A stretch of DNA of 64,000 nucleotides from Woeseiaceae bacterium (GTDB lineage Bacteria; Pseudomonadota; Gammaproteobacteria; Steroidobacterales; Woeseiaceae): positions 124,001 to 188,000 of the forward strand of contig JAJFKT010000010.1 in NCBI GenBank assembly GCA_021773075.1. The letters are read 5' to 3'. The notes under the pieces were generated by a model. The model did not search any database. It was not told the origin of the DNA and saw only the letters and a list, made by a program, of their open reading frames with translations. Each line of letters starts with the position of its first letter. The stretch's first letter is position 1. This document shows positions 43,498 to 51,419 of this stretch, piece after piece. Made by a program: the position numbers and the translations under genes.

Positions 43498-43514
43498 GTC
43501 AACCGGCGGTTGAC
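43498..43514. promoter_or_regulatory. Perfect 17-bp inverted repeat upstream of the sigma factor gene
   Basis: GTCAACCGGCGGTTGAC is two perfect 8-base arms around a single G. No T-run follows on either strand, so it is not an obvious terminator. It lies about 105 bp before the sigma factor start and could be an operator or an mRNA hairpin. Confidence 0.5.
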
Positions 43515-43617
43515 TGCTTTGGTGTTCACCGACCGCTACATGGTTGTCGACGGTAAGCCAAAATACGCCCTGCATGAACTCACGCCTGATCGTTGCCGCC
43601 ACGACAATAGGTGCTAG

Positions 43618-44364
43618 ATGAGAAAATGGGAACCTCCCGTTTCATATCTGCGTCTCCTGAGTATGGGTATTACTGAACACAGCGACATAGAACGACACCG
43701 TGTCACGACATGGTCGACAACTCGACTAACCGACTCGGAGATTGTCGAAAGAATCCTTGCAGGTGAATCCGCAGCGTTCGAGGGCATTATGCGTCGCTAC
43801 AACCGCCTGCTATTTCGGATTGCGCGCGGCATGGTCGATGACGACGAGAGCGCCAAGGACCTTGTGCAGGAATGCTATGTACGCGCGTTCTATCGAATCT
43901 CCCAATTTCAGGGTCCTACAGGTCTTGCGAGCTGGTTGTCGCGCATCGTGATCAATGAGGCGATATCTCGCTCCAGAAAGCGACAACCCGTGTACGAACG
44001 CGGCACAGACGTCGAAACCATACCGATAGACAGAAAGGGGCGGCCGGAGGAAATCGCAATGGGCCACGATACGCTAGAAATGATCGAGTCCGCGATCGAT
44101 AAATTGCCGGCTCAATTCAGGATTGTATTCATGCTGCGCGGCGTAGAAGAGCTGTCGGTCAATGAAACAGCTGAAATCCTGAGCATCAAGCCGGCGACTG
44201 TAAAGACCCGGTTTCACAGGGCAAAGCAGCTAATGAGCAAGTCCCTGAAGCGCAGCATTGGCGACGTCATTGCTGAGACATTTTCATTTGATGGTAAACG
44301 TTGCGACAGCATCGTGGACTCGGTATTCGCATCGATTGCCGGAACTTCAATTAAACCCCAGTAA
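43618..44364 (+). CDS. ECF-type sigma-70 family RNA polymerase sigma factor
   Basis: A 248-residue sigma factor with region 2 (YNRLLFRIARGMVDDDESAKDL, then ECYVRAFYRISQFQG and WLSRIVINEAISRSRKR) and region 4 (LPAQFRIVFMLRGVEELSVNE, then ETAEILSIKPATVKTRFHRAKQLM). The ATG at 43618 has an AGGTG upstream; an ATG at 43663 is an alternative. About 45 residues follow region 4, longer than in minimal ECF factors. No anti-sigma gene with a recognisable zinc motif is next to it. A dihaem cytochrome gene follows 58 bp downstream and is a candidate target. Confidence 0.9.
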   Translation: MRKWEPPVSYLRLLSMGITEHSDIERHRVTTWSTTRLTDSEIVERILAGESAAFEGIMRRYNRLLFRIARGMVDDDESAKDLVQECYVRAFYRISQFQGPTGLASWLSRIVINEAISRSRKRQPVYERGTDVETIPIDRKGRPEEIAMGHDTLEMIESAIDKLPAQFRIVFMLRGVEELSVNETAEILSIKPATVKTRFHRAKQLMSKSLKRSIGDVIAETFSFDGKRCDSIVDSVFASIAGTSIKPQ

Positions 44365-44422
44365 CGAATCCGACTCAACATTCTGAAGGTACGACTGGGA
44401 CACCGTAGGGGAGCGTAAAAAA

Positions 44423-45769
44423 ATGAAGCGATCGACTATATGGTCGGGTGTTGTATTGGCCGTTCTCGCGAGTTTCTTATTCATCAGCGGTGCGAGCGGA
44501 AGTGATAGTAGCGACGATCGATCAAGACAACACGGACATGGCGACAATCCATTCACACATGCCGTCAAAATGGTGCGTGACGGCCGCAAAATATTTCGCC
44601 ATGACACATTCGGAAACGAAGAGTTTTGGGGTGGTCGGCTCGGATTGCATCGCGTAATAGCTGGCGAGGCCAACGGTGGCTCAGGGCCAGGAATCGATCC
44701 AGCAACGGCGATTGCCGTTGGACTGAAGGTTGACTCGCGCGCATTGCCGAAATCGTTACGAAATGCACTTAGGCGTGGAAAGGTTGATCTCCGGGACCCG
44801 GCAACGACGCTCGCATTACTCGAACTTGACGCTGTTCTTGGCATACGTGGCAAATTTGACGATTACGGCAACATTAGCTCGGTGGGCATTACTTGCGCGC
44901 TTTGCCACAGCACGGTTGACGATTCCCTCGCGCCCGGAATTGGCCGGCGTCTGGACGGTTGGGCGGCCAGAGATCTTAATGTTGGCGCCATCATCGCGTT
45001 GGCGGAGAGTGTTGCACCATTTGCCGAGCTGCTGGGTACCGACGAGAGTGAGGTTCGTGCTGTTTTGAATTCCTGGGGACCGGGAAAATTTGACGCCGCG
45101 CTATTTCTCGATGGCAAGGCATTCGGACCCAATGGAGAATCGGGCGCTACCCTGATTCCACCGGCGTTTGGTTTGGCAGGGATTAACTTGCATACCTGGT
45201 CGGGCTGGGGATCTGTTTCGCACTGGAATGCATTGGTTGCGGTTTTGGAGATGCAAGGCAAGGGCGTTTTTTATGATCCGCGTCTGAACGACTCCGGAAA
45301 ATTTCCTATCGCGGCCGCGAATAACTTTGGCGACGTTCGTAACGACCCGGATCTCGTCACGTCAAAACTTGCGCCACTGCAATTTTACCAGCTGTCACTC
45401 AAAGCACCGAAAGCGCCTCGTGGCAGCTTTAACCGGCGAGCGGCAAAACGCGGCGAGTCCTTGTTTGCTGCAGATGGCCAGGCGGCCTGCGGCCGTTGTC
45501 ATGTTCCGCCAATTTTCACAGAGCCGGGTTGGAATTTGCACACGCCCGAGGAAATCGGCATCGATGGCTTTCAGGCACAACGCGGACCAGAAGATCGTTA
45601 TCGCACTACACCGCTCGCAGGGTTGTGGTCGCACGAGACCGGCGGGTACTACCACGACGGTCGTTTCGCGACTTTGCTCGATGTCGTCGAACACTACGAC
45701 ACCTTTCAAAACCTGGGCCTGACTGACAGCGAAATGTACGACCTGACCGAATATTTAAAGTCTCTGTAA
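44423..45769 (+). CDS. Dihaem c-type cytochrome, MauG/peroxidase-like C-terminus
   Basis: A 448-residue exported protein (signal peptide to about 26) with a strong ribosome site (GGGGAG). It has two haem motifs, CALCH at 158-162 and CGRCH at 356-360. The C-terminal part (YRTTPLAGLWSHETGGYYHDG, then VVEHYD) is typical of the second domain of dihaem cytochrome c peroxidase/MauG-type proteins. The first half is not typical of classical peroxidases. It may detoxify peroxide or oxidise a substrate in the periplasm. It is placed between the sigma factor and two membrane protein genes. Confidence 0.82.
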   Translation: MKRSTIWSGVVLAVLASFLFISGASGSDSSDDRSRQHGHGDNPFTHAVKMVRDGRKIFRHDTFGNEEFWGGRLGLHRVIAGEANGGSGPGIDPATAIAVGLKVDSRALPKSLRNALRRGKVDLRDPATTLALLELDAVLGIRGKFDDYGNISSVGITCALCHSTVDDSLAPGIGRRLDGWAARDLNVGAIIALAESVAPFAELLGTDESEVRAVLNSWGPGKFDAALFLDGKAFGPNGESGATLIPPAFGLAGINLHTWSGWGSVSHWNALVAVLEMQGKGVFYDPRLNDSGKFPIAAANNFGDVRNDPDLVTSKLAPLQFYQLSLKAPKAPRGSFNRRAAKRGESLFAADGQAACGRCHVPPIFTEPGWNLHTPEEIGIDGFQAQRGPEDRYRTTPLAGLWSHETGGYYHDGRFATLLDVVEHYDTFQNLGLTDSEMYDLTEYLKSL

Positions 45770-45796
45770 TCCATAAAAATAATTAGGAGTAAGTTG

Positions 45797-46138
45797 ATGA
45801 TCAATTACGCAATCGGAGTTTTCGTGGTTGCTGCGCTCGGCGGTACTGTGATGGCAGCAAGTGTATTCAGAGGGAAGCTCGCGCCATGGGCTCTGTCATT
45901 ACTACACGCGGGCCTTGGTGCAACTGGACTCGTATTGTTGCTGCTGCTGGTGATCAACGGTCAGGCGGGTGCGAGAGTGACCCAGGCGCTCGTGGTTTTG
46001 GTAATCGCCGCGCTGGGCGGTTTTTACCTCGCTTCGTTGCACGCTCGTAAGACGGTCGCACCGAAAGGGATTGTTGTCGTACACGCCGTGGCTGCCGCTG
46101 TCGGTCTGCTGATGCTAGTTTCAGTCGCTATCGCTTAA
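45797..46138 (+). CDS. Small four-helix membrane protein of unknown function
   Basis: A 113-residue protein starting at an ATG with a clear TAGGAGT ribosome site; an in-frame TTG one codon upstream is less likely. It is almost entirely four membrane helices (about 3-23, 31-53, 62-82, 93-112), with few polar residues and two His (HAGLG, VVHAV) within or near helices. I do not recognise a family. It lies between the dihaem cytochrome and the DUF2231 gene and is probably in one operon with them; a haem- or quinone-binding role is only a guess. Confidence 0.7.
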   Translation: MINYAIGVFVVAALGGTVMAASVFRGKLAPWALSLLHAGLGATGLVLLLLLVINGQAGARVTQALVVLVIAALGGFYLASLHARKTVAPKGIVVVHAVAAAVGLLMLVSVAIA

Positions 46139-46141
46139 TCC

Positions 46142-46576
46142 ATGCGGTTTCGCCTGCATGCCGCGTTGGTGCATTTTCCGGTCGTTTGCTGGACCGTAGC
46201 GGCTGTACTGGAATTAACGTCACCGCTTCGTGACGAGCCGGTGTTGTTCAATGTCGATACGGCCGCAGCAGCGCTGATGCTTATCTGGCTTGGGCTCCTG
46301 TTTGTGTTGCCGGCGGTCACCGCTGGATTGTTTGAGCTCGCAAGGGCGCCACAAGGGCGCGATGTCAGCCGACACAGCGCGCTACACGTAACTTTGGTCG
46401 GCTCTGCCGTAATATGCTTCACCCTGTCGGGTCTCGCTCTCCAGGGCATTGCGGGATTCGATTTAGGTCAGCTGTTCATTCGAATGTTGCTGTCTGCAGG
46501 TCTGCTGATGCTGATGGCAGGAGCGCATGTTGGGAGCTGGCTTGTCAGCTATTGCGAGCAGGCGTCTAGCGAATGA
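46142..46576 (+). CDS. DUF2231 membrane protein
   Basis: A 144-residue protein with four membrane helices. The N-terminal LHAALVHFPVVCWTVAAVLE matches the DUF2231 signature (H-x-x-L-V-H-F-P). A second conserved-type His lies in RHSALHVTL and a third in GAHVGSWL. DUF2231 proteins are often found next to c-type cytochromes, and their paired His residues suggest haem or quinone binding, but function is not established. It starts 3 bp after the previous gene. Confidence 0.82.
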   Translation: MRFRLHAALVHFPVVCWTVAAVLELTSPLRDEPVLFNVDTAAAALMLIWLGLLFVLPAVTAGLFELARAPQGRDVSRHSALHVTLVGSAVICFTLSGLALQGIAGFDLGQLFIRMLLSAGLLMLMAGAHVGSWLVSYCEQASSE

Positions 46577-46580
46577 ATCG

Positions 46581-47174
46581 CTACGGTGTAAGATATCCGA
46601 GCTGCAACAGCCGGTCTGCAAGCCAAATCATCGGTAAGCCGATTAAGGCCGTCGGATCGTCCGTCTTTACTGAATCGAACAGGACGAAGCCCGCACCTTC
46701 CAGTTTGAAGCTGCCGGCGCAGTCGTAGGGCTGGTCATGATGTAGATAAGCGTCCGCCAGGCGGCGATCGAATTGCCGGAAACGTACGGTCGTGACATCG
46801 GTATGTTCGTAACGCGCCCGTCCGACGGGATCCAGAATGCACACAGCGGTTAGAAATGTGACGGCTTTGCCAGATGCCGCCAGCAGTTGCTCGACCGCTT
46901 TTTGGTGATTGCCGGGTTTGCCGAGGACACTATCGTCGAGAACCGCGAGCTGATCTGCACCGATGATCAGTGCTTCGCGCGCATTTATGGCGATTGCTTC
47001 AGCTTTTTTTCGAGCAAGAAATGTCGCCAAATCGGCCGGAGCAAGCCCCTGCTCATTAGATTCGTCGATGTCCGGCGTGACCGTCTCGTAATTGTCGAGA
47101 AAACGGTCCAGCAGGCTGCGTCTGTAGAGCGACGATGAGGCCAGGAAAATAGTAGGCGCCGACGGGTTTTGCAT
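46581..47174 (-). CDS. yceF: Maf-like nucleoside triphosphate pyrophosphatase (YceF type)
   Basis: Hydrolyses non-canonical nucleotides such as m7GTP to the monophosphate. From the ATG the protein has 197 residues. The N-terminal IFLASSSLYRRSLLDRF is the Maf signature, with DESNEQGL, ALIIGADQLAVLDDSVLGKPG and the late YDCAGSFKLEG. The subfamily assignment rests on the location, divergent from yceD-rpmF-plsX, which is exactly the E. coli yceF position. It converges on the DUF2231 gene. Confidence 0.9.
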   Translation of the reverse strand: MQNPSAPTIFLASSSLYRRSLLDRFLDNYETVTPDIDESNEQGLAPADLATFLARKKAEAIAINAREALIIGADQLAVLDDSVLGKPGNHQKAVEQLLAASGKAVTFLTAVCILDPVGRARYEHTDVTTVRFRQFDRRLADAYLHHDQPYDCAGSFKLEGAGFVLFDSVKTDDPTALIGLPMIWLADRLLQLGYLTP

Positions 47175-47305
47175 AAACAAATCAATCTGTTAAGGCTCGG
47201 GCAGAGCAGTTTACCGGGTTTGTTGCGCGCTGCGGATGAATTTATCCCGCCGCGGCACTACAATGCTTTGACACTGGCGCCTGTGGTCCTTATGATGCGC
47301 GCGCT

Positions 47306-47887
47306 ATGGGCAATCCGCTGCAACAAAGTCAGACCGCCGCAGAATTAGCATCGGCTGGGCAAGTTATTGAAATAGCAAGTAAAATTAGCTCTTTCGACGG
47401 TCTTGCGGAGATTGTCGAGGCTGATCTTGCTGCGCTCGAAGCGGAAAAAGTGCCGGTTGAATGGCGGGAAAGCCTTGTTCGTGGCGAATTGACGTTTGGT
47501 TTTGCAGACCCGGAGCGGCACCTGCCAATGCTGACAGGTGGCGCTAAGGCCAGGGTTGCTGCAGTTTGTCAGCGATGTCTGGAGCCGTTTCAACTGAAAT
47601 TGAGCGTTGAACCGAAATTGTTGTTGCTCGGTTCAGAAGAGGTCGCAGAAGACTACGACGAGTTCGAGGTCTGGGAAGTCGACGAGCAAATGATACGGCC
47701 GCAGGATATCGTTGAAGAGCTGTTGATTATGGCGCTGCCGTTTTCAGCGATGCATGACAATATGGCAGATTGCCGGGCATTCTCGGCAGGTAATATACCG
47801 GATGAAGAATCGGGCGAAGAATTAGTTAGACCATTTGCAGCACTACGTACGCAGATGACACAGAATGAAATGGACCCGGACGAATAG
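47306..47887 (+). CDS. yceD: YceD/DUF177 family protein
   Basis: A 193-residue protein of the family linked to 23S rRNA accumulation and large-subunit assembly. The CQRCLEPF motif (about residue 89) and the acidic VWEVDEQMIRPQDIVEELLI are typical. It is placed directly before rpmF, as in most bacteria. Confidence 0.9.
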   Translation: MGNPLQQSQTAAELASAGQVIEIASKISSFDGLAEIVEADLAALEAEKVPVEWRESLVRGELTFGFADPERHLPMLTGGAKARVAAVCQRCLEPFQLKLSVEPKLLLLGSEEVAEDYDEFEVWEVDEQMIRPQDIVEELLIMALPFSAMHDNMADCRAFSAGNIPDEESGEELVRPFAALRTQMTQNEMDPDE

Positions 47888-47908
47888 CCGGGTTTAAAGG
47901 AGAAGATT

Positions 47909-48103
47909 ATGGCAGTTCAAAAAAGCCGCAGAACACCGGCAACGCGCGGTGCGCGCCGATCACATGACAAGCTCAAGAACGCAGCTTTGTCTGTTGACCC
48001 AACATCAGGTGAGACACACCTGCGTCATCGCGTTACACCCGACGGTTTCTACCGTGGCGTTCAGGTTGTTAAGCAACCTGAGATCGAAGCAGACGACGAG
48101 TAG
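47909..48103 (+). CDS. rpmF: 50S ribosomal protein L32
   Basis: A 64-residue ribosomal protein with the usual start [20 protein letters not shown] and central [10 protein letters not shown]. It lacks the zinc-binding cysteines, so this is the zinc-independent form. A strong AAGGAGAAG ribosome site precedes the ATG. It is in the yceD-rpmF-plsX-fabH operon. Confidence 0.97.
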   Translation: MAVQKSRRTPATRGARRSHDKLKNAALSVDPTSGETHLRHRVTPDGFYRGVQVVKQPEIEADDE

Positions 48104-48147
48104 AGATTCCCTTGCCCGGCCGGTAGCCACTTCCGGCTTGACTGTTT

Positions 48148-49158
48148 GTGGGAACATACTCAACCCTCTCTCTTGATGCAATGAGCGGCGACCTCGGCGC
48201 CGAGGTTGTCGTGCGCGCGGCTGCCGCGACGCTCGATAAATACACCGACATTGAACTCATTCTGGTCGGTGACCAGGCAGAACTTCAGGACCTGGTTACG
48301 CGTATCGATGGTGAGAATTCGCGGCTTACAATTCAGCATGCGTCCGAGGTTGTGTCGATGTCGGAGCCGCCGGCTGATGCATTGCGTAAGAAAAAAGACT
48401 CTTCGATGCGGGTTGCTATCAACCTGGTGAAGGACGGAAGTGCCGACGCTTGCGTAAGCTCCGGAAATACGGGCGCCTTGATGGCTACCGCAAAATTCGT
48501 ATTGAAAATGTTACCGGGCATAGACAGACCTGCATTTATCAGCGAGCTTCCGGCCACAGGCGGATCGCTACACATGCTGGACCTGGGCGCAAATACTCAA
48601 GCGACGGCAGAGCAGCTATTTCAATACGCAATGATGGGCAGCATCGTTGCGTCGGACGTCGTTGGTATCGATCGACCACGAGTTGCGTTGCTGAATATTG
48701 GCGCTGAGAACATTAAGGGCAATGACATTGTTCGTGATGCCGCGGCGTTATTGCAGGAAAGTACGCTTAACTATGTAGGCTTCGTCGAGGGCAATGACCT
48801 TTTCTCTGGCACCGCAGATGTCGTCGTAACCGATGGTTTTACCGGCAACGTAGCCCTCAAGACCATTGAGGGAGCGGTTGGCCTTGTACATCATTTTCTA
48901 AAGCGTGCATTTACCCGCAACTGGCTTTCAAGGTTGCAGGCGATGCTCGCAAGCAGTGTACTTAAAGATCTGGCGGTGGAGATGGACTCACGAAACTACA
49001 ACGGTGCGACTCTTGTGGGTCTAGATGGTATTGTTATCAAAAGCCACGGCGGCGCAGATTCACTCGCATTTCAACACGCAATCGACCTGGCGATCGTTGA
49101 AGTTCGTGACCAGTTGCCGCAACAAATTGGCACTCTGCTGCAAAAGGAAACTGCATGA
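48148..49158 (+). CDS. plsX: Phosphate acyltransferase PlsX
   Basis: Converts acyl-ACP to acyl-phosphate for phosphatidic acid synthesis. The 336-residue protein starts at GTG. It begins LSLDAMSGDLGAEVVVRAA, where most PlsX proteins have LDAMGGD. Other motifs are ACVSSGNTGALMATAKF, RPAFISELPATGG, LLNIGAENIKGND, FVEGNDLF and DGFTGNVALKTIEG. Its stop overlaps the fabH ATG as ATGA. Confidence 0.96.
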   Translation: MGTYSTLSLDAMSGDLGAEVVVRAAAATLDKYTDIELILVGDQAELQDLVTRIDGENSRLTIQHASEVVSMSEPPADALRKKKDSSMRVAINLVKDGSADACVSSGNTGALMATAKFVLKMLPGIDRPAFISELPATGGSLHMLDLGANTQATAEQLFQYAMMGSIVASDVVGIDRPRVALLNIGAENIKGNDIVRDAAALLQESTLNYVGFVEGNDLFSGTADVVVTDGFTGNVALKTIEGAVGLVHHFLKRAFTRNWLSRLQAMLASSVLKDLAVEMDSRNYNGATLVGLDGIVIKSHGGADSLAFQHAIDLAIVEVRDQLPQQIGTLLQKETA

Positions 49159-50123
49159 CCTATTCGCGCATCGTTGGAACTGGCCGATACCTCCCCGAAC
49201 GAATCATGACGAACAAGGATCTGGAAAAGATCGTTGACACGTCTGATGAGTGGATTCGGACACGGACGGGTGTGGAGCGCCGACATGTTTGTGCTGAAGA
49301 TCAGACGACGTCTGAAATGTGTATCGAAGCGGCAAAGGTCGCGATGGCAGACGCCGGAGTCGGACCTGAAGACATTGATATGGTCATTACCGGTACCACC
49401 ACACCGGATCTGATTTTTCCAAACATATCGACAATCATTCAACACAAGCTTGGTATTCCCGCGTGTACCGCATTCAGTCTCGAAGCTGCTTGCACCGGTT
49501 TCATTTATGCACTGAGCACGGCGGACAAGTTCATCAAAGCCGGCGAAGCAAAATGCGCGTTGGTATTGGGTGCCGAGTGCATTACGAAACTCGTCAACTG
49601 GAAAGATCGCAACACCTGCGTTTTATTCGGCGACGGTGCTGGCGCAGTTATTATTAAGCCGTCCGAAGAGCCGGGCATCATCTCCTGCCATCTTGGCGCT
49701 GATGGTCAGCACAAGGACTTGTTGTATTACCCCGTCGGCGTATCCAAAGATTTGGCAAGTGCGGGAACGGATGCTGCGGGCATCATGATGACCGGCAGTG
49801 AGGTCTTTAAAGTTGCGGTCAGGACATTGGGTAGTATCGCATCAAAAACGCTCGAAGATGCCGGCGTCACAAAAGAAGATCTTGACTGGTTAGTACCACA
49901 CCAGGCGAATATCCGGATCATTCAGTCGATGGCGAAACGCCTCGATATGCCGATGGAAAAAGTCATCGTGACAGTGCAGGACCATGGCAACACTTCCGCG
50001 GCATCAGTTCCTTTGGCGCTCGATGTCGGTATTCGCGATGGCCGAATTAAGAAAGGTCAGTTGATTCTCATGGAGGCCTTCGGTGGTGGCTTTACCTGGG
50101 GCACAGTACTGGTACGTCTTTAG
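49155..50123 (+). CDS. fabH: Beta-ketoacyl-ACP synthase III
   Basis: Condenses acetyl-CoA with malonyl-ACP to start fatty acid elongation. The 322-residue protein has the catalytic Cys in SLEAACTGFIYALS, the His in WLVPHQANIRI and the Asn in DHGNTSAASVPLAL. The final FGGGFTWGTVLVR is typical. It is coupled to plsX. The usual followers fabD, fabG and acpP are not here; a minus-strand gene comes next. Confidence 0.96.
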   Translation: MTYSRIVGTGRYLPERIMTNKDLEKIVDTSDEWIRTRTGVERRHVCAEDQTTSEMCIEAAKVAMADAGVGPEDIDMVITGTTTPDLIFPNISTIIQHKLGIPACTAFSLEAACTGFIYALSTADKFIKAGEAKCALVLGAECITKLVNWKDRNTCVLFGDGAGAVIIKPSEEPGIISCHLGADGQHKDLLYYPVGVSKDLASAGTDAAGIMMTGSEVFKVAVRTLGSIASKTLEDAGVTKEDLDWLVPHQANIRIIQSMAKRLDMPMEKVIVTVQDHGNTSAASVPLALDVGIRDGRIKKGQLILMEAFGGGFTWGTVLVRL

Positions 50124-50135
50124 GCGCCACGCTGC

Positions 50136-50684
50136 TTAAGACCAAAGATTACTTTTTTTCTGCATGGACGAGCGCTGTTGCATGCGCTGATGTAATTTTT
50201 GTCGGCGGCGATCGATACGATCTCGCCGGATTGCCGGATCAATATTCAATCCTTTGCCGTTATCAAAATCGTTTCGATATTGGCAGAAGTCGTCATAAGC
50301 AGCGCGCACGTGCTGCAATTCGCGAACAACGAGTTCAATAATGATGACGTCGTCGAGATAACCGATAACGGGGATGTTGTCCGGCAGGATATCCTCCGGA
50401 TCTGCGAAGTAGACGAATGTCGCCAGTAATCGCTCACGATCGGCCGCTGGCAATTGCCATTCATCGTCCGCCAGCATCCGTATCAACGACTCCAATTGCG
50501 GAATTCGCTTGCCAACAAAATCCGGTAATGGCTCATTCTTGCGAATTTCATCCAGTACATCGCTGATTGCATTGACAATGTCCGACTCTTCAGCGTCGCG
50601 AACGGCGTCGCGCGACTGCTTTAGAGCCGTGCGAAAGAAATCGAGATCGCGATCGGAAAGTTCAAATGATATCTTCATGCTCAT
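50136..50684 (-). CDS. DUF1232-type protein
   Basis: A 182-residue protein (180 from the second ATG at 50678). The central LATFVYFADPEDILPDNIPVIGYLDDVIII matches the YkvA/DUF1232 pattern (Y..dP.D.iPd..P..G..DD). The N-terminal half is helical and charged; the C-terminal tail is basic and Gln-rich (DRIDRRRQKLHQRMQQR). The function of the family is unknown. It converges on fabH and is divergent from the GST gene. Confidence 0.75.
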   Translation of the reverse strand: MSMKISFELSDRDLDFFRTALKQSRDAVRDAEESDIVNAISDVLDEIRKNEPLPDFVGKRIPQLESLIRMLADDEWQLPAADRERLLATFVYFADPEDILPDNIPVIGYLDDVIIIELVVRELQHVRAAYDDFCQYRNDFDNGKGLNIDPAIRRDRIDRRRQKLHQRMQQRSSMQKKSNLWS

Positions 50685-50762
50685 CCAGTCAGGCTACCGG
50701 GAATTCCCTATATCGGTCAATGCGCGATGGTTTACCATACGTACAGGTAACGAGTCTCTGAC

Positions 50763-51419
50763 ATGAAAACAAAGCTGATTATTGGCAACAAGAATTACTC
50801 ATCGTGGTCGCTGCGTTCGTGGCTGCTGCTGAAAGAGGCGGGAATTGCGTTTGAAGAGCACCGAATTGCGCTGGATACGCCCACGGCTACAAACGATATT
50901 AAGTGTTTCTCTGCGGCCGGATGCGTGCCGGTACTGGAGCTTGATGACCTGACAGTTTGGGACACGCTGGCTATTGCCGAGACAGTTGCGGAGCATTGGC
51001 CGGAAAAGAATCTCTGGCCAGCAGACAGGGCCGCGCGCGCGCATGCACGCGCTATCTGCGCCGAGATGCATTCTGGCTTCTCGCTGCTACGATCCTGCAT
51101 GCCGATGAATTGCCGCGCAATGGGACGCCAGGTCCCGCTACCGGATGAACTGGGCGAGGAAATCGATCGTATTATTGCGATCTGGGGTGAGTGTCATCGC
51201 AAGTACGGTGATCAGGGTGCCTGGCTATTCGGTGAGTTCTCTGTGGCCGATGCGATGTTCGCACCCGTAGTATTGCGATTTAGAACCTACGGCATCAACC
51301 TTCCGGAATCTGCGGGGTTTTATCCACACCGTCTGCTCGAGAGTGAAGCAATGCAGGAATGGTTGCTTGCCGCAGAGTCGGAAATCGAAGTTATCGACAG
51401 AGAAGAACTAGGCCAGTGA
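50763..51419 (+). CDS. Glutathione S-transferase family protein
   Basis: A 218-residue protein with an N-terminal thioredoxin-like domain (NKNYSSWSLRSWLLLKEAGIAFE; the Ser in YSSWS is a plausible glutathione-activating residue) and VPVLELDDLTVWDTLAI, where glutathione would bind. The helical C-terminal domain includes WLFGEFSVADAMFAPV. It belongs to the cytosolic GST superfamily; the substrate is unknown. Its stop overlaps the GTG of the L,D-transpeptidase (GTGA). Confidence 0.88.
   Translation: MKTKLIIGNKNYSSWSLRSWLLLKEAGIAFEEHRIALDTPTATNDIKCFSAAGCVPVLELDDLTVWDTLAIAETVAEHWPEKNLWPADRAARAHARAICAEMHSGFSLLRSCMPMNCRAMGRQVPLPDELGEEIDRIIAIWGECHRKYGDQGAWLFGEFSVADAMFAPVVLRFRTYGINLPESAGFYPHRLLESEAMQEWLLAAESEIEVIDREELGQ

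Noticed and set aside
43418..43617. Possible terminator after rluC
   Set aside because: The only strong hairpin (43498-43514) has no T-run on either strand; listed instead as an inverted repeat of unknown role.
50136..50684. DUF1232 gene as part of the plsX-fabH operon
   Set aside because: It is on the opposite strand and converges on fabH.
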